Positions 1-11,920 of a DNA stretch of 64,000 nucleotides are shown here, piece by piece. The DNA is from Aquatica leii (Eukaryota > Arthropoda > Insecta > Coleoptera > Lampyridae), in NCBI GenBank assembly GCA_035610365.1, contig CM069439.1, forward strand, positions 17,001,533 to 17,065,532, read 5' to 3'. The notes beneath the pieces were generated by a model. It did no database searches, was not told the DNA's origin, and saw nothing but the letters and a program-made list of their open reading frames with translations. The position numbers and the translations under genes are program-made. The number at the start of each line of letters is the position of its first letter. Position 1 is the first letter of the stretch.

Positions 1-850
1 TCCCAAAGTTTGCAAACGAGATATTACCTTTTGACCTATCGTCAGCACTATCCAATCTCCTACTTACAAGCTAGCCAAGTTCTTGTACAACATTCTTTGC
101 GAATTTACAGGTAAAACTTCTTCTCACGTACTCGACCCTCAGAATTTTCTTAAACGTTTTAGAAACTATACTTGAACCCCAAGATCTTTTTGTGAGTTTT
201 GATGTCACTTTACTTTTTACCAAAATTCCTATCAAGGATTTGCTTATTATCATCAAACAGATTCTGTCTCAACATGGCAAGGATTTGAGTTTAATTTCTT
301 GTATTGATAAGTGTTTATCATTCACCTATTTCCAATTTAATAACAAGTTTTACAAACCGGTTTCTAATGCTGCTATGGGTTCTCCTCTCTCACCTGCTGT
401 AGCTTGAAACGTTTGCTTTAAAATCGTCAATATTAAAACCAAAAGTATGGTTTAGGTATGTTGACGACACTTTTATTGTTTGGTTTCATGTTCATCTCGA
501 ATTGTACAAGTTTATTGATCATCTAAACAATCAAAACCTAGATATCAAATTTACTATGAAAATTTAAACTAATAATTCTCTTCTTCTCTTCCATTTCTCG
601 ACGTTCTTGTGCCTCGTAAACCCGACGGACTTCTGAGCCATTTTGTTTAACGCAAACCTATCCACACGGACAGATATCTTCATTCTCGTTTCATCATCAT
701 CTTACACAGAAACGAAAGTGGAAAAGTAGGCAGAACGTTGTCAACTTTAGTAGCAAATAATTAAGCAGTCATTAAGATTTTCTAAAGTAACAAACACGTG
801 CAAGTTACCAAACTTGTTATGATAATAAAAAAGAAATCAATTTGAGTCGT
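1..850 (+). pseudogene. Penelope-like element reverse transcriptase fragment
   Basis: Remnant of a Penelope-like retroelement RT, broken across frames. Visible in order: a 'SPTYKLAKFL' stretch near 60-90; 'SFDVTLLFTKIPI' near 195-235 (RT motif with the first catalytic Asp); 'AAMGSPLSPAVA' near 370-405; 'WFRYVDDTFIVW' near 450-485 (YVDD active site); and 'RKPIHTDRYLHS' near 650-690. This motif order is characteristic of Penelope-like elements. A TGA follows 'SPAVA' at about 405 and at least three frame changes occur, so it is dead. The 5' end lies outside the window and no GIY-YIG domain was seen downstream, so the copy is truncated at both ends. The sequence differs clearly from the second Penelope-like copy at 3600-5560, so two lineages are present. 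Confidence 0.85.
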
Positions 851-3599
851 AACATGAAAATGTATTCTTACTCCAGCGAATCTTTCACATGTAGCACATC
901 AAAATCGAAATTGATTTACACTTTAGTAACGTGAATATTCTATGATACTTAAAATCTAGATATCATTGGGCATAACGTTAGCACACGTGCTGTTTTCTTA
1001 ACGTTACAAACGGTAATACTAATCAGTAACGCTCGGCTAGTAGATGACATTTACAACTGGGCAAAATTTATGCAGTACGAGAAACTATACAAAGGTTTTT
1101 TAACATAACACATTATACGTAGTAACGTTTAATAGTAGAAAGTATGGAAAATCTTGAGTAAAATAAAACATTTAATAAATTTGTTTTTGTTGTAAAATAC
1201 TATCAGTTCAGTCTATTATTGATCAAAGTAAATTGTTAAGTACTCGTTTTTCTTAAAAAATAATAATTAATTATTATTTATTTGGCAAATTTGACAAATA
1301 AAAAATTAAAACAGCTTTTTAATTGAATCTATTTACCTATTTAAAGAAAAAAGTTGTTTGTAACAATTGTTTTTAATACATTTTTTACAAGAATAAAATA
1401 ATTTTTTTAAACCCCCATGTAAAAAAGTAAACAATCAGTTATATGAATATTTACTAATCATATAAACTTTAAAAATGTTAATCAACAATTGTGTAAAAAT
1501 TTAAATAAAAATTTTTAAAAAAATATTACTTGCGTTTAATACTAGCTAATTAAACAAACACAAACGTCTTTAAACCATTACGCTTTGTCGACCTTTTTGA
1601 GTAATTATTTATCTGGGTATCAGGTGCTTTAAATCGCCGTATTAATTGGAGTTTCAATGACGTCGTTTTAATTTAAAATGCTGATTGAAAATTCCACGAA
1701 AAGTTTGGTGTCGTAATAAAATAGTATTTTATTAGTAAAGCGCTTTAAAAGCGTCGACGCGTAATCACACTTGTTCAACAAGCATTTGCGCAACAAATTA
1801 GAGATTTTTTATTTTTGTTTTAGAAATAATATTTTTTATGGGATGTATAAACTTGCTTTGACATTCTTATAACCCTTAAAAGGTTACATTTGCATGAGCA
1901 CAATTTTCTTTTCAAGACGATTAACTTTTTTTGAGTAGATTTTATATGGCATTCTCTTTGTAACGAGATTATGGAACTTGGATATGATGATAAAAAAGCA
2001 CTTTAATATTACCGTACAACAATCTCAACTTGTTTAAAACGATCTAAACATATTTAAAAGCTTAAATTAATAAAAATAATCTCATATTTATTAAATTTGG
2101 AAACCGTTACAATTGCGTATATTAAATCTTTAGATATTTTCGCTTGTAGGTTAAAAACGTTTAGGTCAAATACCCGAGGGTTATGTAGCTTACAAAGGTT
2201 AGTGTTTATATATACAATCTCAATGTAGTAACAGCAACGGTTATAATTAGAATTATATAGGGTTAAAATGATCTTTTACTTACTTTAATAATACATTTTA
2301 TTTATTTTGATATTTGCTTACGGATTATAATCGCTGTATCTATTTTATTGTAAAGCAGTGATATTATTTTGAAACAAACTATGAAGGATTTAAGCAGTGT
2401 GTTAACATAAATTGTTTTCTTTTGAGAAAATTAGTCAATTTTATAAATACTTTCAAAATTTTGAATGATTAACAATTGTATCAATTAATTTAAATACTTG
2501 TAATCAGTTAAGATAATGTACTATATACTATAGTAATTCATCGTTTTACAAAATTGCACAAGTGGCTAAATTACGTATGTTAGTATACTGTCAAGTAGTA
2601 TTCAAAACTCTTTTAAATTGGCAAAAACAAATTTTCTATTTACGCTGTAAATGTACTAATAGATATCAATTAAACTTTTTCTGCAAAGTGAAATCTTGTA
2701 GAACTTAAGCATGAAAAAGAATCTTGGATCTACGCTAATTTTCTGGCATTGTCTTCTCCAAAGTATTTTGAAAGCCAGTCAGTGAGATGTAATTCTTTCA
2801 GCACAATTTTTTTTTTTTACTTTTAGACCATTCTGTCTGTAATTTTAAGATACTTGTGACTCAAAATATATACGCACGTTGTCGTTTTGAAGTGTGCTAG
2901 CGCACGATCGTACATTCTGTTTTTATTTATTTATTAAACGCAGTATTTTGAGTTGCTATATTCTTCAGAAAATGAATAAACTTAATGAGAAATTCTTAGA
3001 TTAATCAGTCTAACTCTCCAAACTGGAAGATCTTGTAAATCGTAAATCAAAACTTACTAAAGGCAGTCTGTCATCATGACAAATCGTAACAACATTTAAG
3101 TAAAAAAACTCCAAATTCACTTGCAATGGTAAGCTTGGAACCAATTCTGTTTCCTTTGAATGCACAAATAAACATCATATTTTTCACAGCGTAGTAGAAG
3201 AGGAATAATTTCTTAAACTGCATTTTCTGCCTCCTGAAAGATTATTAAATACATGGAAGTGCTCGAACTGATCAAATCGTTTTTTGAAGCTCGGCGCCAC
3301 TGCTGGTTTATATATTTTGAGTACCTTCTCTGAGGATGACAGAGGCTGCTCCTCTTCTGCTGTTACGTTACCAGACAGGCCCGCGCCTAGCACTTTTAGC
3401 GCCCTTGTGCTAATTTAAAATAACGCCCCAAATTTGTATTACGTTCTTATGTGAGTGCAGATACGGGTTAAGTCAGGTATTATTATCCACTATTGAAAAA
3501 TAATTTCCATATAAACTTATAGAAAAAGTGAAATGTATTCTAACAGTATTACAATTCAAAATTTTTGTATTTTAGTTTCAAATGTAATATATAACGTTA
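851..3599. other. AT-rich stretch with no recognisable gene
   Basis: No coding region, RNA gene or mobile element was recognised. A 69-codon minus-strand open frame at 3184-3393 sits in a locally GC-richer patch (3360-3440). It has no motif I can name and may be a fragment of an unidentified transposon. Confidence 0.5.
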
Positions 3600-4160
3600 A
3601 AGTGTCAAAGTCTTTTCCACAAAATATTTTAGTTTTAATTTATTTTATTTTAAACATATTTCGACATTATAAAATGTCATCGGCAGTAACTCTACAAATA
3701 GTACAAAATATTAAAAACATAGCTAACAAATAAATTATAAAAGAGCATACCTATTAATATTATTAAATTGACAAATGTCAAAAATAACAAATTAAAACTA
3801 TCAATAAACACACAGCCAGAAATGATAAAAATAAATTTAAATATAAAAAATACAAAAGTAAAGTTAGAATTTAGGATTAAGAAGAGGAGAAGTGCTTATA
3901 TCGAGAAGTTCATTGAGACACGTAGAAGAATTATCATTAGAAAAGCGATGAATTTCTAAAATTTCAAGATTGTTGAGATAATGGCATTTATTACAAAAAT
4001 GAAGAAATTTAATATTAAGATCAGGCGAAAAAGAATGACTAGTAGACAAAATGTGATTAGCAAAGGCAGAACAGGTATTAGAGATATGAGTATTTAAATT
4101 TCTATTAATAAAATAAATATGTTCTTTTAATCTAATTTTGATTTCTTTCAGTTTGGCCGA
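3600..4160 (-). repeat. Left inverted arm of the Penelope-like element
   Basis: Reverse-complement copy of about 5024-5560. Read on the minus strand it encodes the nuclease tail: 'KIRLKEHIYFINRNLNT', then 'HFCNKCHYLNNLEILEIH', ending 'LLNPKF' and a stop near 3864. This arm keeps the C-terminal reading frame open for 99 codons. The right copy has a small deletion and a frameshift at the same place, so the left arm preserves the older sequence there. The match stops at the 'QTGR'-equivalent position near 4160. Confidence 0.85.
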
Positions 4161-4171
4161 CATAAGAAGAA

Positions 4172-4845
4172 TTGCATTCTATTTCTCTTAAAGAATCTTT
4201 ATCTCTCTTTCGTAATCTACTATTTTCTAACGGTTCTTTAAACACTTACCAAACCTTAGATGTTTGTTCTCTTCTTGACTTAGTTTTCAAGAATTTTTTT
4301 TTCAAATTTAATAACAATTCTCAATTATCAGGTTTAGCTATGGGTTCAAACATTTCTCCCCGTGCTGCTGAAATATTTATGAATAATATTGAAAATAAAC
4401 TTTTTTCTAATTGTTGTTTTTCTAACATGATTACTTTTTGGTTTAGATATGTAGATGACTGCATTGTTCTGTTTAATAGTTCTTTAGACGATCTAAGTAA
4501 ATTTAACGAATTCATTAATTCACTTCATCCGAAAAAAAATTTACTTATGAAATTGAAAACAATAATTCTCTTCCAACACAACAATTTAAATTTGAAATAC
4601 ATCGTAAACGTACTTATACAGATTGCTTAATTCCTTTTCACTATAATCATCCGTATAATCATAAAATTGCTTCTTTTCGTTCTTTAATTAATCGTCTTTA
4701 TTCTATTCCTTTTTCTATAACTGGTTTTAATAAAGAATTGAACATTATTAAACAACTTGCATATAATAATGGTTATCCTATTCAAATTTTAAACACTGTT
4801 ATTTATAGAACACGTTTTCGCCATTTATTTAAAAATTTCGTATAA
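4172..4845 (+). pseudogene. Penelope-like RT, palm and thumb
   Basis: Visible motifs: 'GLAMGSNISPRAAEIFM' (RT motif 4), 'FWFRYVDDCIVLF' (YVDD catalytic pair), then after a frameshift at an A-run near 4530-4540, 'FEIHRKRTYTDCLIPF', 'NHKIASFRSLINRLYSIPFS' and 'FNKELNIIKQLAYNNGYP', a thumb typical of Penelope-like RTs. A stop (TAA near 4843) lies between the RT and the nuclease. The N-terminal half of the RT, including the first catalytic Asp, is absent. With the adjacent GIY-YIG domain this would have been one polyprotein. Confidence 0.85.
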
Positions 4846-4875
4846 TTCAGTCCTTCTTGTCTTTTCCTTAAAAAT

Positions 4876-5279
4876 TTGTTTAAAAAATTTGACGTTTGTA
4901 TTTCTTTTTCTACAAATAATAATTTAAAATCTTATATTGCTAATAATAAAGATCCTATTTCTTCTTTAGATAAATCTGGTGTTTACAAAATTTCGTGTTC
5001 TTCTTGTAATTCTTCTTTTGTCGGCCAAACTGGAAGAAAGTTGAAAATTAGATTAAAAGAACATATTTATTTTATTAATAGAAATTTAAATACTGATATT
5101 TCTAATACCTGTTCTGTTCTTTTTCTCCTGATCTTAATATTAAATTTCTTCATTTTTGTAATAAAGGCCATTATCTCAACAATCTTGAAATTTTAGAAAT
5201 TCATCGTCTTTCTAATGATACGTGTCACAATGAACTTCTTAATATAAGCATTTCTCCACTTCTTAATCCTAAATTCTAA
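4876..5279 (+). pseudogene. GIY-YIG endonuclease domain of the Penelope-like element
   Basis: The domain reads 'SGVYKISCSSCNSSFVGQTG', then 'RKLKIRLKEH'. Relative to GIY-YIG, 'GVY' and 'FVG' stand for the two name motifs. A CxxC pair precedes FVG, as in Penelope-like nucleases, and Arg and the 'KEH' Glu/His follow in place. After 'NTDISNTCS' a deletion shifts the frame. The old C-terminus can be followed in another frame to 'LLNPKF' and a stop at 5277-5279. In life this nuclease nicks target DNA for target-primed insertion. Confidence 0.85.
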
Positions 5280-5560
5280 CTTTACTTTTCTATTTTTTAT
5301 ATTTGAATTTATTTTTATCATTTCTGGTTGTGTGTTTATTGATAGTTTCAATTTGTTGTTTTTGACATTTGTCAATTTAATAACATGAATAGGTATGCTC
5401 TTTTATAATTTATTTGTTAGCTATATTTTTAATATTTTGTACTATTTGTAGAGTTACTGACCATGACATTTTATAATGTCGAAACATGTTTAAAATAAAA
5501 TAAATTAAAACCAAAATATTTTGTGGAAAAGACTTTGAGACAAATAATTTAATTTTAAAT

Positions 5561-5769
5561 GTAAGATATGATACAAAAGCACAAGAAATAAAAAAAATAT
5601 TTAAAACATTCAAAATACTCGTTTATATATCACAGGACGAAACTGATCGACAAATAAAAACAAAACAATATGTTATTTTAATAATGCAACATGTCACCTT
5701 TTAAAGGTTAATATCCAAATATTACGTATTGTTATTAATATTTTAGCTAAGTGAATTAAGCTTTCCGTG
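5561..5769. other. Spacer between the Penelope-like element and the hAT remnant
   Basis: AT-rich. No feature recognised. Confidence 0.4.
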
Positions 5770-7240
5770 CTTTCATTTTTGCAAATTGTATAATTAAATC
5801 TTCGGTGTCTAATTTTTTAGATAGTCCGTTTCTATTGAAATGATAGCAAGATTACTTAGTCGGTTTTGCTTCATTTTCGATCTTAAATAATTTTTTATTA
5901 TTTTGAGTTTTGAAAAAGAACGTTCTGCGGTAGCAACAGAAACCGGCATTGTTAATAAAATACGACGTATTATGCTTGTGTTAGGAGAAGAATCCACTAA
6001 GTTGTTAATTGTTATATAATTCTTCTGGAGACGTAATAACTTTTTTATCAAAATTTTGTAAATATTGCAATTCTTTAACAAGTCTTAGACGTCTTAGTTT
6101 TTTGAATTTAGGTTCTATGTCTAAGCTGTATGCTATTCCTTTACCATCAATCAATAGATTATTAAAACCTTTATCGGAGCGATAAGCTTTCAAAAAATTA
6201 TTCAAATTATTTAAATGATTACAACATTGAGCAACATCAAAGTTTGGTTTTTGAATAACTTCACTAGCAATGTTAACTTTACTTAAAAAATTATAGCACA
6301 ATATAAGAATGCAAATGAACTCAAAATTTTGCAATTTTTTGGCCAACGATGCAGCCAAATTTTTTACGTTATTTTCAAAGTTTCCTTCGCTTATTTCAAA
6401 CAGAGCATCAAGGTTTTAAAGTTAAATTTGTTACATTAGATAAATTAGATTTTAGAATTGACCAGCGTTTAGTAGAAGCTGAAAAAATACAAACAGTTCT
6501 TGAACTAAAGAAAAAAAATTGATGCGCAAAGTATTCGATTTTGCGGCATCATTGACGACTAAATTTAGTGTATGATTGCAACAAGGAACAAAAAAAGCTC
6601 ACGGATTGAAACCCAAATTTTCTTTTTTGTAGACCATTATGCCTACCACGCATATTTGCTCCATTGTTGTAACCGTGACCCAGCAAATCGTTGATATTTA
6701 AGCCTTCTTTCTCTTTTATTGTGATCTTTTATTTGCGAGCGTTTTGTATGTTCTGACATAATCGGGTCAAATTTGAAAATCATTTTTATGCATTTTAAAA
6801 AGTTAACATTGTTTTTACTTATTACTACTTCTACGAAAAGCTAAACTTTGCTGACCTAAAAACTAAATCACGTAGAAATTTTTTTCTATAACACCTTGCC
6901 AGTATTTAGTTTCTATGTTTATTACATTTTGAATTTTGGAATCAATTATTTCATTTTTATTAAAACGGTTAGAAAGATCTAGCAATTTTAGAACATTTTC
7001 GATATGTTACTTGCTTTTTTCATGAATGTTTAAAGTACATTTAAATGCTGCCAGTCATTGTAATCAGATTCATCACTAAGGTGAACAGATTTCAAATCGC
7101 TGTCATTAAAAATTTTGCAACAGAAGCAGTAAAGTGAATTTTTTGTTTCAACAACCAAAAACGCTTAATTTTTTCTTTGTTTGGTAAAATTCTAAAGAAG
7201 TAACTATTGGAAAACTTACGCTTTGACTCCGAACTATCTC
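5770..7240 (-). pseudogene. hAT transposase pseudogene, ZMYM-type
   Basis: Read right to left on the minus strand. Near 7060: 'YNDWQHL'. Near 6780-6860: 'QQSLAFRRSS' and 'FDPIMSEH'. Near 6600-6690: 'DLLGHGYNNGANMRGRHNG', matching the family's GQGYDNGANM-type catalytic-core motif. Near 6545-6580: 'PCCNHTLNLVVNDAAKS'. At 5809-6081 lies the C-terminal dimerisation domain 'LTMPVSVATAERSFSKLKII', then 'KNYLRSKM' and 'LSNLAIISIE'. This order identifies the hAT superfamily branch related to ZMYM-type zinc-finger genes. There are many stops and frameshifts. Terminal repeats and the 8-bp duplication were not found. The C-terminal part is much better preserved than the N-terminal part. Confidence 0.88.
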
Positions 7241-7261
7241 TCGGATAAATATCTATTTATA

Positions 7262-7330
7262 CTAACATTAGAATGTCTTCCGGGTTTGGACCGTGTCATA
7301 GTTGCAACCGAAGCTGCGGGACTGACCAGG
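7262..7330 (+). repeat. Single end of the inverted-repeat family seen at 36353-36610
   Basis: This segment shares 'GTCTTCCG', 'TTTGGACCGTGT' and 'GTTGCAACCGAAG' in the same order and spacing as the left end of the small element at 36353-36610. Only one end was found here. The partner end is missing or lost, so this is a solo or truncated copy. Confidence 0.55.
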
Positions 7331-7589
7331 TGTAGCATTAACACTATTCAAGTGGGCGTCGGTTAAGCCAATCGTGAACCACAGTAAGTCTTTAGCGTTT
7401 ATCTTACAAAATTCACAATGGATTTGCCACCGCAAATTCTAAAAATGAAACATTACTTTTACTGGCAATTTCTTGGTCTTTTGGTATGTTCGGTAATACT
7501 CAAGGAGCTAATCAACTACGTCTACACCTTCTCATGTTTCTATTGTAGTTACTACTTTTGAAGCCGTTACTTGGTTATATGTATGTTAT

Positions 7590-8580
7590 TTTTTGTCTTA
7601 TAGGTTGACTATAGAAATGTTGTCACTTCCAGTGCAATTAGAAGCCATCAATACGCCTTTGCATTTTTTCTATTAAACCACAGCAACGCCATTGGAAGTA
7701 AATTGTGTTAGATCTCCACGTTTCATTGCTGTGTTTCCTTTCAAATTTAATTTCATATCTGGTATTCGGTTGAGTATAATTGTTTCCGTGCCATGCAAAT
7801 ACAGTTCATTGAGGCAGTCGGCTGGACCTACTGTCGTAAAGTAACGATCAAAATATTAGAAACTATTTGGAGAAACACTGTGCTAAACAAAGAACAACAG
7901 CTGGACCTTCATCCAGGGATTTGACAGTAAAAGCAGGTGTTTGAGTAGTAAATTTCAAAATCTAGCATCAAGCCGTCATTAGTTATGATAACATAGTTTT
8001 TTAGTCTTGAGGGTCTTGGTTAATTTTGAACTATGGCGGGGGTCAGTTTGCATCTCCTAGTAAAGAGGATCATTAGTTCGTGTATTGAATAATTGCCAGG
8101 AACTCATTCAACAGATTTATTTTGGAACAGAAGTAAGCGATCTCATGGCATCTGATTAGCGATCACTTCGAATGTCGTTCCAGTACATGTGAATGCGATG
8201 GTAGAGAATGCAACCCATTACCAAAAACATGCCAAATAATCTACGCGTTTCGTGACTATTAGTATTTAAAATGTTTTACGTAGATAATACAAATTTGTGC
8301 TGTTGGCAAAGTTTTCAAAGTAGCTTTTTTATGTCAGCTTGTGGACAAAAAGGAAATTCATGGCTCTTATCGGTGAATGTCGTGGATTTCTATAATCTTG
8401 GTTTTTTCTTCTGTTGACGGTTGCCACTAGTCTCAGGAGTGTTTCTATTGATGACAAGTAGAATTTTCAGGTTATGATGACTTATCTCTGCCAATGGGAC
8501 ACTAAAGCAAAAATCATTGTCATCGTCATAACTGTAATTAATAAAATAATTACGTACTTTGACCGTTGTCGTCAACATTC
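7590..8580 (-). pseudogene. piggyBac-like transposase pseudogene
   Basis: On the minus strand, from high to low coordinates, I read 'RLFGMFLVMGCILYHRIHMYW' (split here: RLFGMFLVMG and CILYHRIHMYW) near 8190-8250, 'NDIRSD' then 'SDAMRSLTSV' near 8130-8180, 'LKNYVIITNDGLMLDFEIYY' near 7945-8005, and 'DLTQFTSNGVAVVW' with 'LMASNCTGSDNISIV' near 7600-7720. The middle motif resembles the 'LKNFV...DGLVLDFEIY' block of piggyBac-derived transposases. Frame changes occur about every 100 bases. No TTAA-flanked terminal repeat was recognised. The assignment rests on motif order; the copy is old and non-functional. Confidence 0.72.
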
Positions 8581-9014
8581 ATTTCTGACAGGTCACAACT
8601 CGTCACTGGCCCCGCGCTAAATCTGCATGTTACTGCCTTGCAGAGACAAATTTAAGGTATTTAATTAATTAAATATATCGCATAAATACGCTAGTTTTAG
8701 CAAAACGTCGGGTTTAGCAAAATACTGCTGCTATAACAATGTTCTTTTAAAATAATGCGAATTTTTTGACGAAACTCTACTGCCACGTGAAAGCCATCAC
8801 GAACTGTAGTAGTATAGAAGAGTCTTGTATTCAGTTTGTATAGTTTTTTTTTTAAATTTGGTTTTAAGTGGCACATCAACTTTGATGCAAGTGCTTTCGT
8901 AACGATAGTGTAATGAATTTAGATAGTATGCGGTCAGACATTGATCAAACTCTATCAGCACATATACCAACTCCCTTTTTCCAATCGAAACCATTTTCGG
9001 TTATAAACTTATTA
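8581..9014. other. Gap between the piggyBac-like remnant and the Copia element
   Basis: No gene recognised. The 60-75-codon open frames here have no identifiable motif. Confidence 0.4.
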
Positions 9015-9175
9015 TGTTGGATTATTGAAGTGTTCAGAATACTAGTAAATGTATTTATTTCAATAAAGATAAAGACGCCATATTTTATATTCTTACATTG
9101 CCAACTGTATAACGTAATACTTATAAAAAAAACTAACTAGTGCTTCTCAAACAAACAAAATATCAGAGAACAACA
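9015..9175 (-). repeat. 3' LTR of the Copia element (probable extent)
   Basis: The segment begins TGTTG and ends CAACA on the plus strand, giving the TG...CA ends with 5-bp inverted repeats expected of an LTR. The first 52 bases (9015-9066) are identical to 13223-13274. The outer boundary is firm from that match. The inner boundary at 9175 rests only on the TG/CA rule, because the partner LTR is truncated. Confidence 0.65.
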
Positions 9176-9197
9176 AATTAAATATTTAACTTTAACT

Positions 9198-11135
9198 TTA
9201 AACTAAAAATATTTTGTATAGTCCAATAGACTCACATAAAGTTTCATGTCGTGGACCAGATAAACCCTTGGTGAAGATATCTGCTTCTAACTCTTCTTAA
9301 GGTTTGTATTTTACAGCAATTTCACCACTTTGTACCTTCTCCCTAATGAAATGTTCTTTTATACTAATATGCTTCGAACGAGATGTTACTAATAGATTTC
9401 GTGTTAAGTCTTGAGCGGCAGTATTGTCGTTATATATTAAAACTTGCTGTTGAGGAGTACCCACATCCAAAAGTAATTGCTTCAAATGTATTCCTTCCTT
9501 TGCAGCATTGGTTAAGGCCATGTATTCTGCTTCCTGAGTAGATAATGCTACCGTTCGCTGTTTACGCGACTCCCAGCTAACAATTGATCCGGCCAATTTG
9601 AAACAAAAACCAGTGTATGATTTTCTGTCTTCGGCACCTGAGACCCAATTTGCGTCAGCGTATCCGATCAATGGTTCATGATAATTTTTAAATGTAAGGG
9701 CTAAGTCTCGTGTACCCTTTAAATAGCGTAAGACTCTTTTTGCTGCGAGCCAATGTGATTGATCAAAACATGTATTAAATTGACTTAGAAAACTTACGGT
9801 ATGACTGATATCAGGACGAGTAGGTATAGCCAAGTACATGAGTCCGCCAATCAAGTTTTGGTAGGGTAAATCACGTAAGTTTTTATTTTTGTTCCTTTTT
9901 AATTTGAGACCTCGAACCATTGAGGTTTTTACCGGCTTACATGTGTCCATTATAAATTTTAATAGCAATTCATCGATGTATCTTGTTTGTGAGGCTTGAA
10001 CTGTATCATCTTTTCTATGAAATTCTATTCCGAGACAGTGCTGTAGACTCCCCAAATCTTTCATTTTAAATATGTTCATGAAATCATTTTTTAATGTATT
10101 TAATTTATTTCTGTTGTTGCAGTAAATAATTATGTCGTCGACGTAATTTCCAAGTAAGGTTTTATCTCCCTCTTCGATGTCTTTGTAAATACACGGGTCA
10201 GCGGGTGATGGTTGAAAACGTAATTGCTGAAGTTTCGTGTGTAGTTTTTGGAACCATTGACGTCCTGATTGTTTTAAACCATACAAAGCCTTTTTGAGAC
10301 GACAAACAGTTTCTCGAGTTTCACCATCTGCTTTTCTTAAAATTTTCAACATCTTGCTTGCTCTTTGAAAGACTATTGAATATGTTGATTTACTTTCTTC
10401 AAGAATTATTTCATATAAAAATTTTTCTAAATTTTTAGGTTTCTGCATAAAAATCTCTTCTTCTAATTTTCCGTTGAGGAAAGCAGTTGTGACGTCAAGT
10501 TGATCAACATATAATTTTTTTTCTGCTGAAATGGCTAACAATAGGCGGATGGAACTCAATTTTGCAACTGGTGCATAAGTTTCATTATAATCGAGACCTG
10601 GTTGTTGTGCAAAACCACGGGCTACAATACGAACTTTTCTTCTTTCTAGTTCGCCTGATAATTTGTATTTACTTTTCAAAACGAATATTGAACCAATTGT
10701 GTTTGAATTTTCATTTTTTCTGGTGATTTCCCAAGTGTCATTTTCCAAATTAGCTTTAATTTCATTTTTTATCGCTGTATTCCATTCTTCAGCATCATTT
10801 CCATGTAATGCTTCATTTATACATAAGGAGGACATTTCATAATCGGCAGTCCAAGAAGGAGGTTTTATTTCATCTCGGTTTCTTAGTCTTAAATTTAGCT
10901 GTACATCCAGTTCTTCTGGTTGATTTTTATCTTCTAAGAAATTTTCTATTACATTATTTTCGTCTTCTTCTAAAACGTTTTCTGTTGGATTATTTTCATT
11001 TTGTATTGAAAAATTAATTTCATTTGTTGAATTACAACTTGTATTTTCTTTTTGTTCTGCCTTACTTTCTAATTCTTCATATGGGTTTGACCGTTGTACA
11101 TTTAAATTCGTACCATTGTAGTAGTATTTATTCAT
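9198..11135 (-). pseudogene. Copia reverse transcriptase and RNase H
   Basis: A 612-codon open frame, then a TAA at 9297-9299, then about 30 more in-frame codons ('EELEADIFTKGLSGPRHETL') to a natural stop at 9198-9200. RT: 'EWNTAIKNEIKANLENDTWE', 'VRIVARGFAQQPGLDYNETY' with 'APVAKLSSIR', 'LDVTTAFLNGKL' (first Asp), 'ALYGLKQSGRQWF', and 'GNYVDDIIIY' (catalytic YVDD). RNase H: 'IGYADANWVS' (Asp), 'RTVALSTQEAEYMAL' (Glu), 'YNDNTAAQDL' (Asp), 'RSKHISIKEHFIREKV'. All catalytic acids are in place, so the domain itself is well preserved. Only the stop at 9297 removes the C-terminus. The 612 codons include an acidic Asn/Glu-rich linker from the integrase. Confidence 0.93.
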
Positions 11136-11888
11136 TACTTTTATATCTCGATTGACTATGATTCGGTAAGCTTTTGATTATTCTGAGTATTCTACGAAAA
11201 TTTCTTTGATACCTCTAGGCTCAAATTTACTTTTGTTTGCTTCTTTATTTAGATAAAAAACTTTTGCTTCAAAAATGTGTAAATGACGTACTGAAGGTTC
11301 ACGACCAACCCATTTTTCAAAAAGAGTGCAACCGTCTATAGCTTTTGAAGGAGACCTATTTGTTAAGTAATTTGCACAATAAACTGCTTCAGCTCAAAAA
11401 TAATCGGGTAGTTGTACTTCTAAAAGCATATAACGTGCGTTATCTATAAGAGATCTGTTCTTCCTTTCAGATAATCTATTTTGTTGTGCAGTTCTTGGAG
11501 CAGATAACCTTTTTTGTATTCCATTTTCAATTAAATATTCATCAAATTCTTTATTTATATATTCAGATCCGTTGTCACCTTGTAAGAACTTTATTTTCCT
11601 TCCAGTAAAATTTTCAACTTCATTTTTATATTGCTTGAAGTAATTTAAAACTTCGTTTTTATGTTTAAGAAAATAATTTTTTTCATAACGACTGTGTTCA
11701 ATGAATGTTACAAAAAATCTAGCGCCGCCTGGTGGACCTGGACCTGGAGGACCAACAACATCAGAATGAATTATATTTAATAATTCTGTAAATTTAGGTT
11801 CTTTTCTTGTTTTAAATGGCAATCGAATTAGTTTTCCTTTTGCACAGGTTTCACATTCACTTAATTTATCATTGTCTTTGAAAGTCAT
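11136..11888 (-). pseudogene. Copia integrase
   Basis: The open frame 11394-11888 carries an HHCC remnant tail ('CETCAKGKLIRLPF'), then the DDE core: 'LLNIIHSDVVGP' (first Asp), 'KFLQGDNGSEYINKEFDEYL' (second Asp) and 'RLSAPRTAQQNRLSERKNRS' with the catalytic Glu. A TGA near 11393 interrupts 'PDYF*AEAVYCANYLTNRS'. The frame continues through 'WVGREPSVRHLHIFEAKVFY' to a TAA near 11177, then joins the RT frame. Odd point: a Gly/Pro run (PPGPGPPGGARF) replaces the usual short loop after 'DVVGP', encoded by a near-repetitive patch at 11725-11755. The family normally has 'S' or 'K' residues here. Confidence 0.9.
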
Positions 11889-11920
11889 TCCTTTTACAAC
11901 ACTTTATTTAATGCACATTT

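Larger units (their letters stand above)
3600..5560 (+). mobile_element. Penelope-like element with inverted terminal arms
   Basis: A compact Penelope-like retroelement about 2 kb long. The order is: left arm 3600-4160 (inverted copy of the 3' end), RT palm and thumb 4172-4845, GIY-YIG nuclease 4876-5279, then a 3' tail. The left arm is the reverse complement of about 5024-5560. It carries the antisense of the nuclease C-terminus and of the non-coding tail. An inverted, partial duplication of the element at its own 5' end is a known Penelope arrangement. RT fingers are missing: the left arm joins directly to sequence just before 'GLAMGSNISPRAAE'. The element is therefore 5'-truncated and cannot be autonomous. 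Exact ends and target duplications were not determined. Confidence 0.85.

Noticed and set aside
3184..3393. 69-codon minus-strand frame in a GC-richer patch as a gene
   Set aside because: No motif, no splice context and no neighbouring element that explains it. Left as unassigned.
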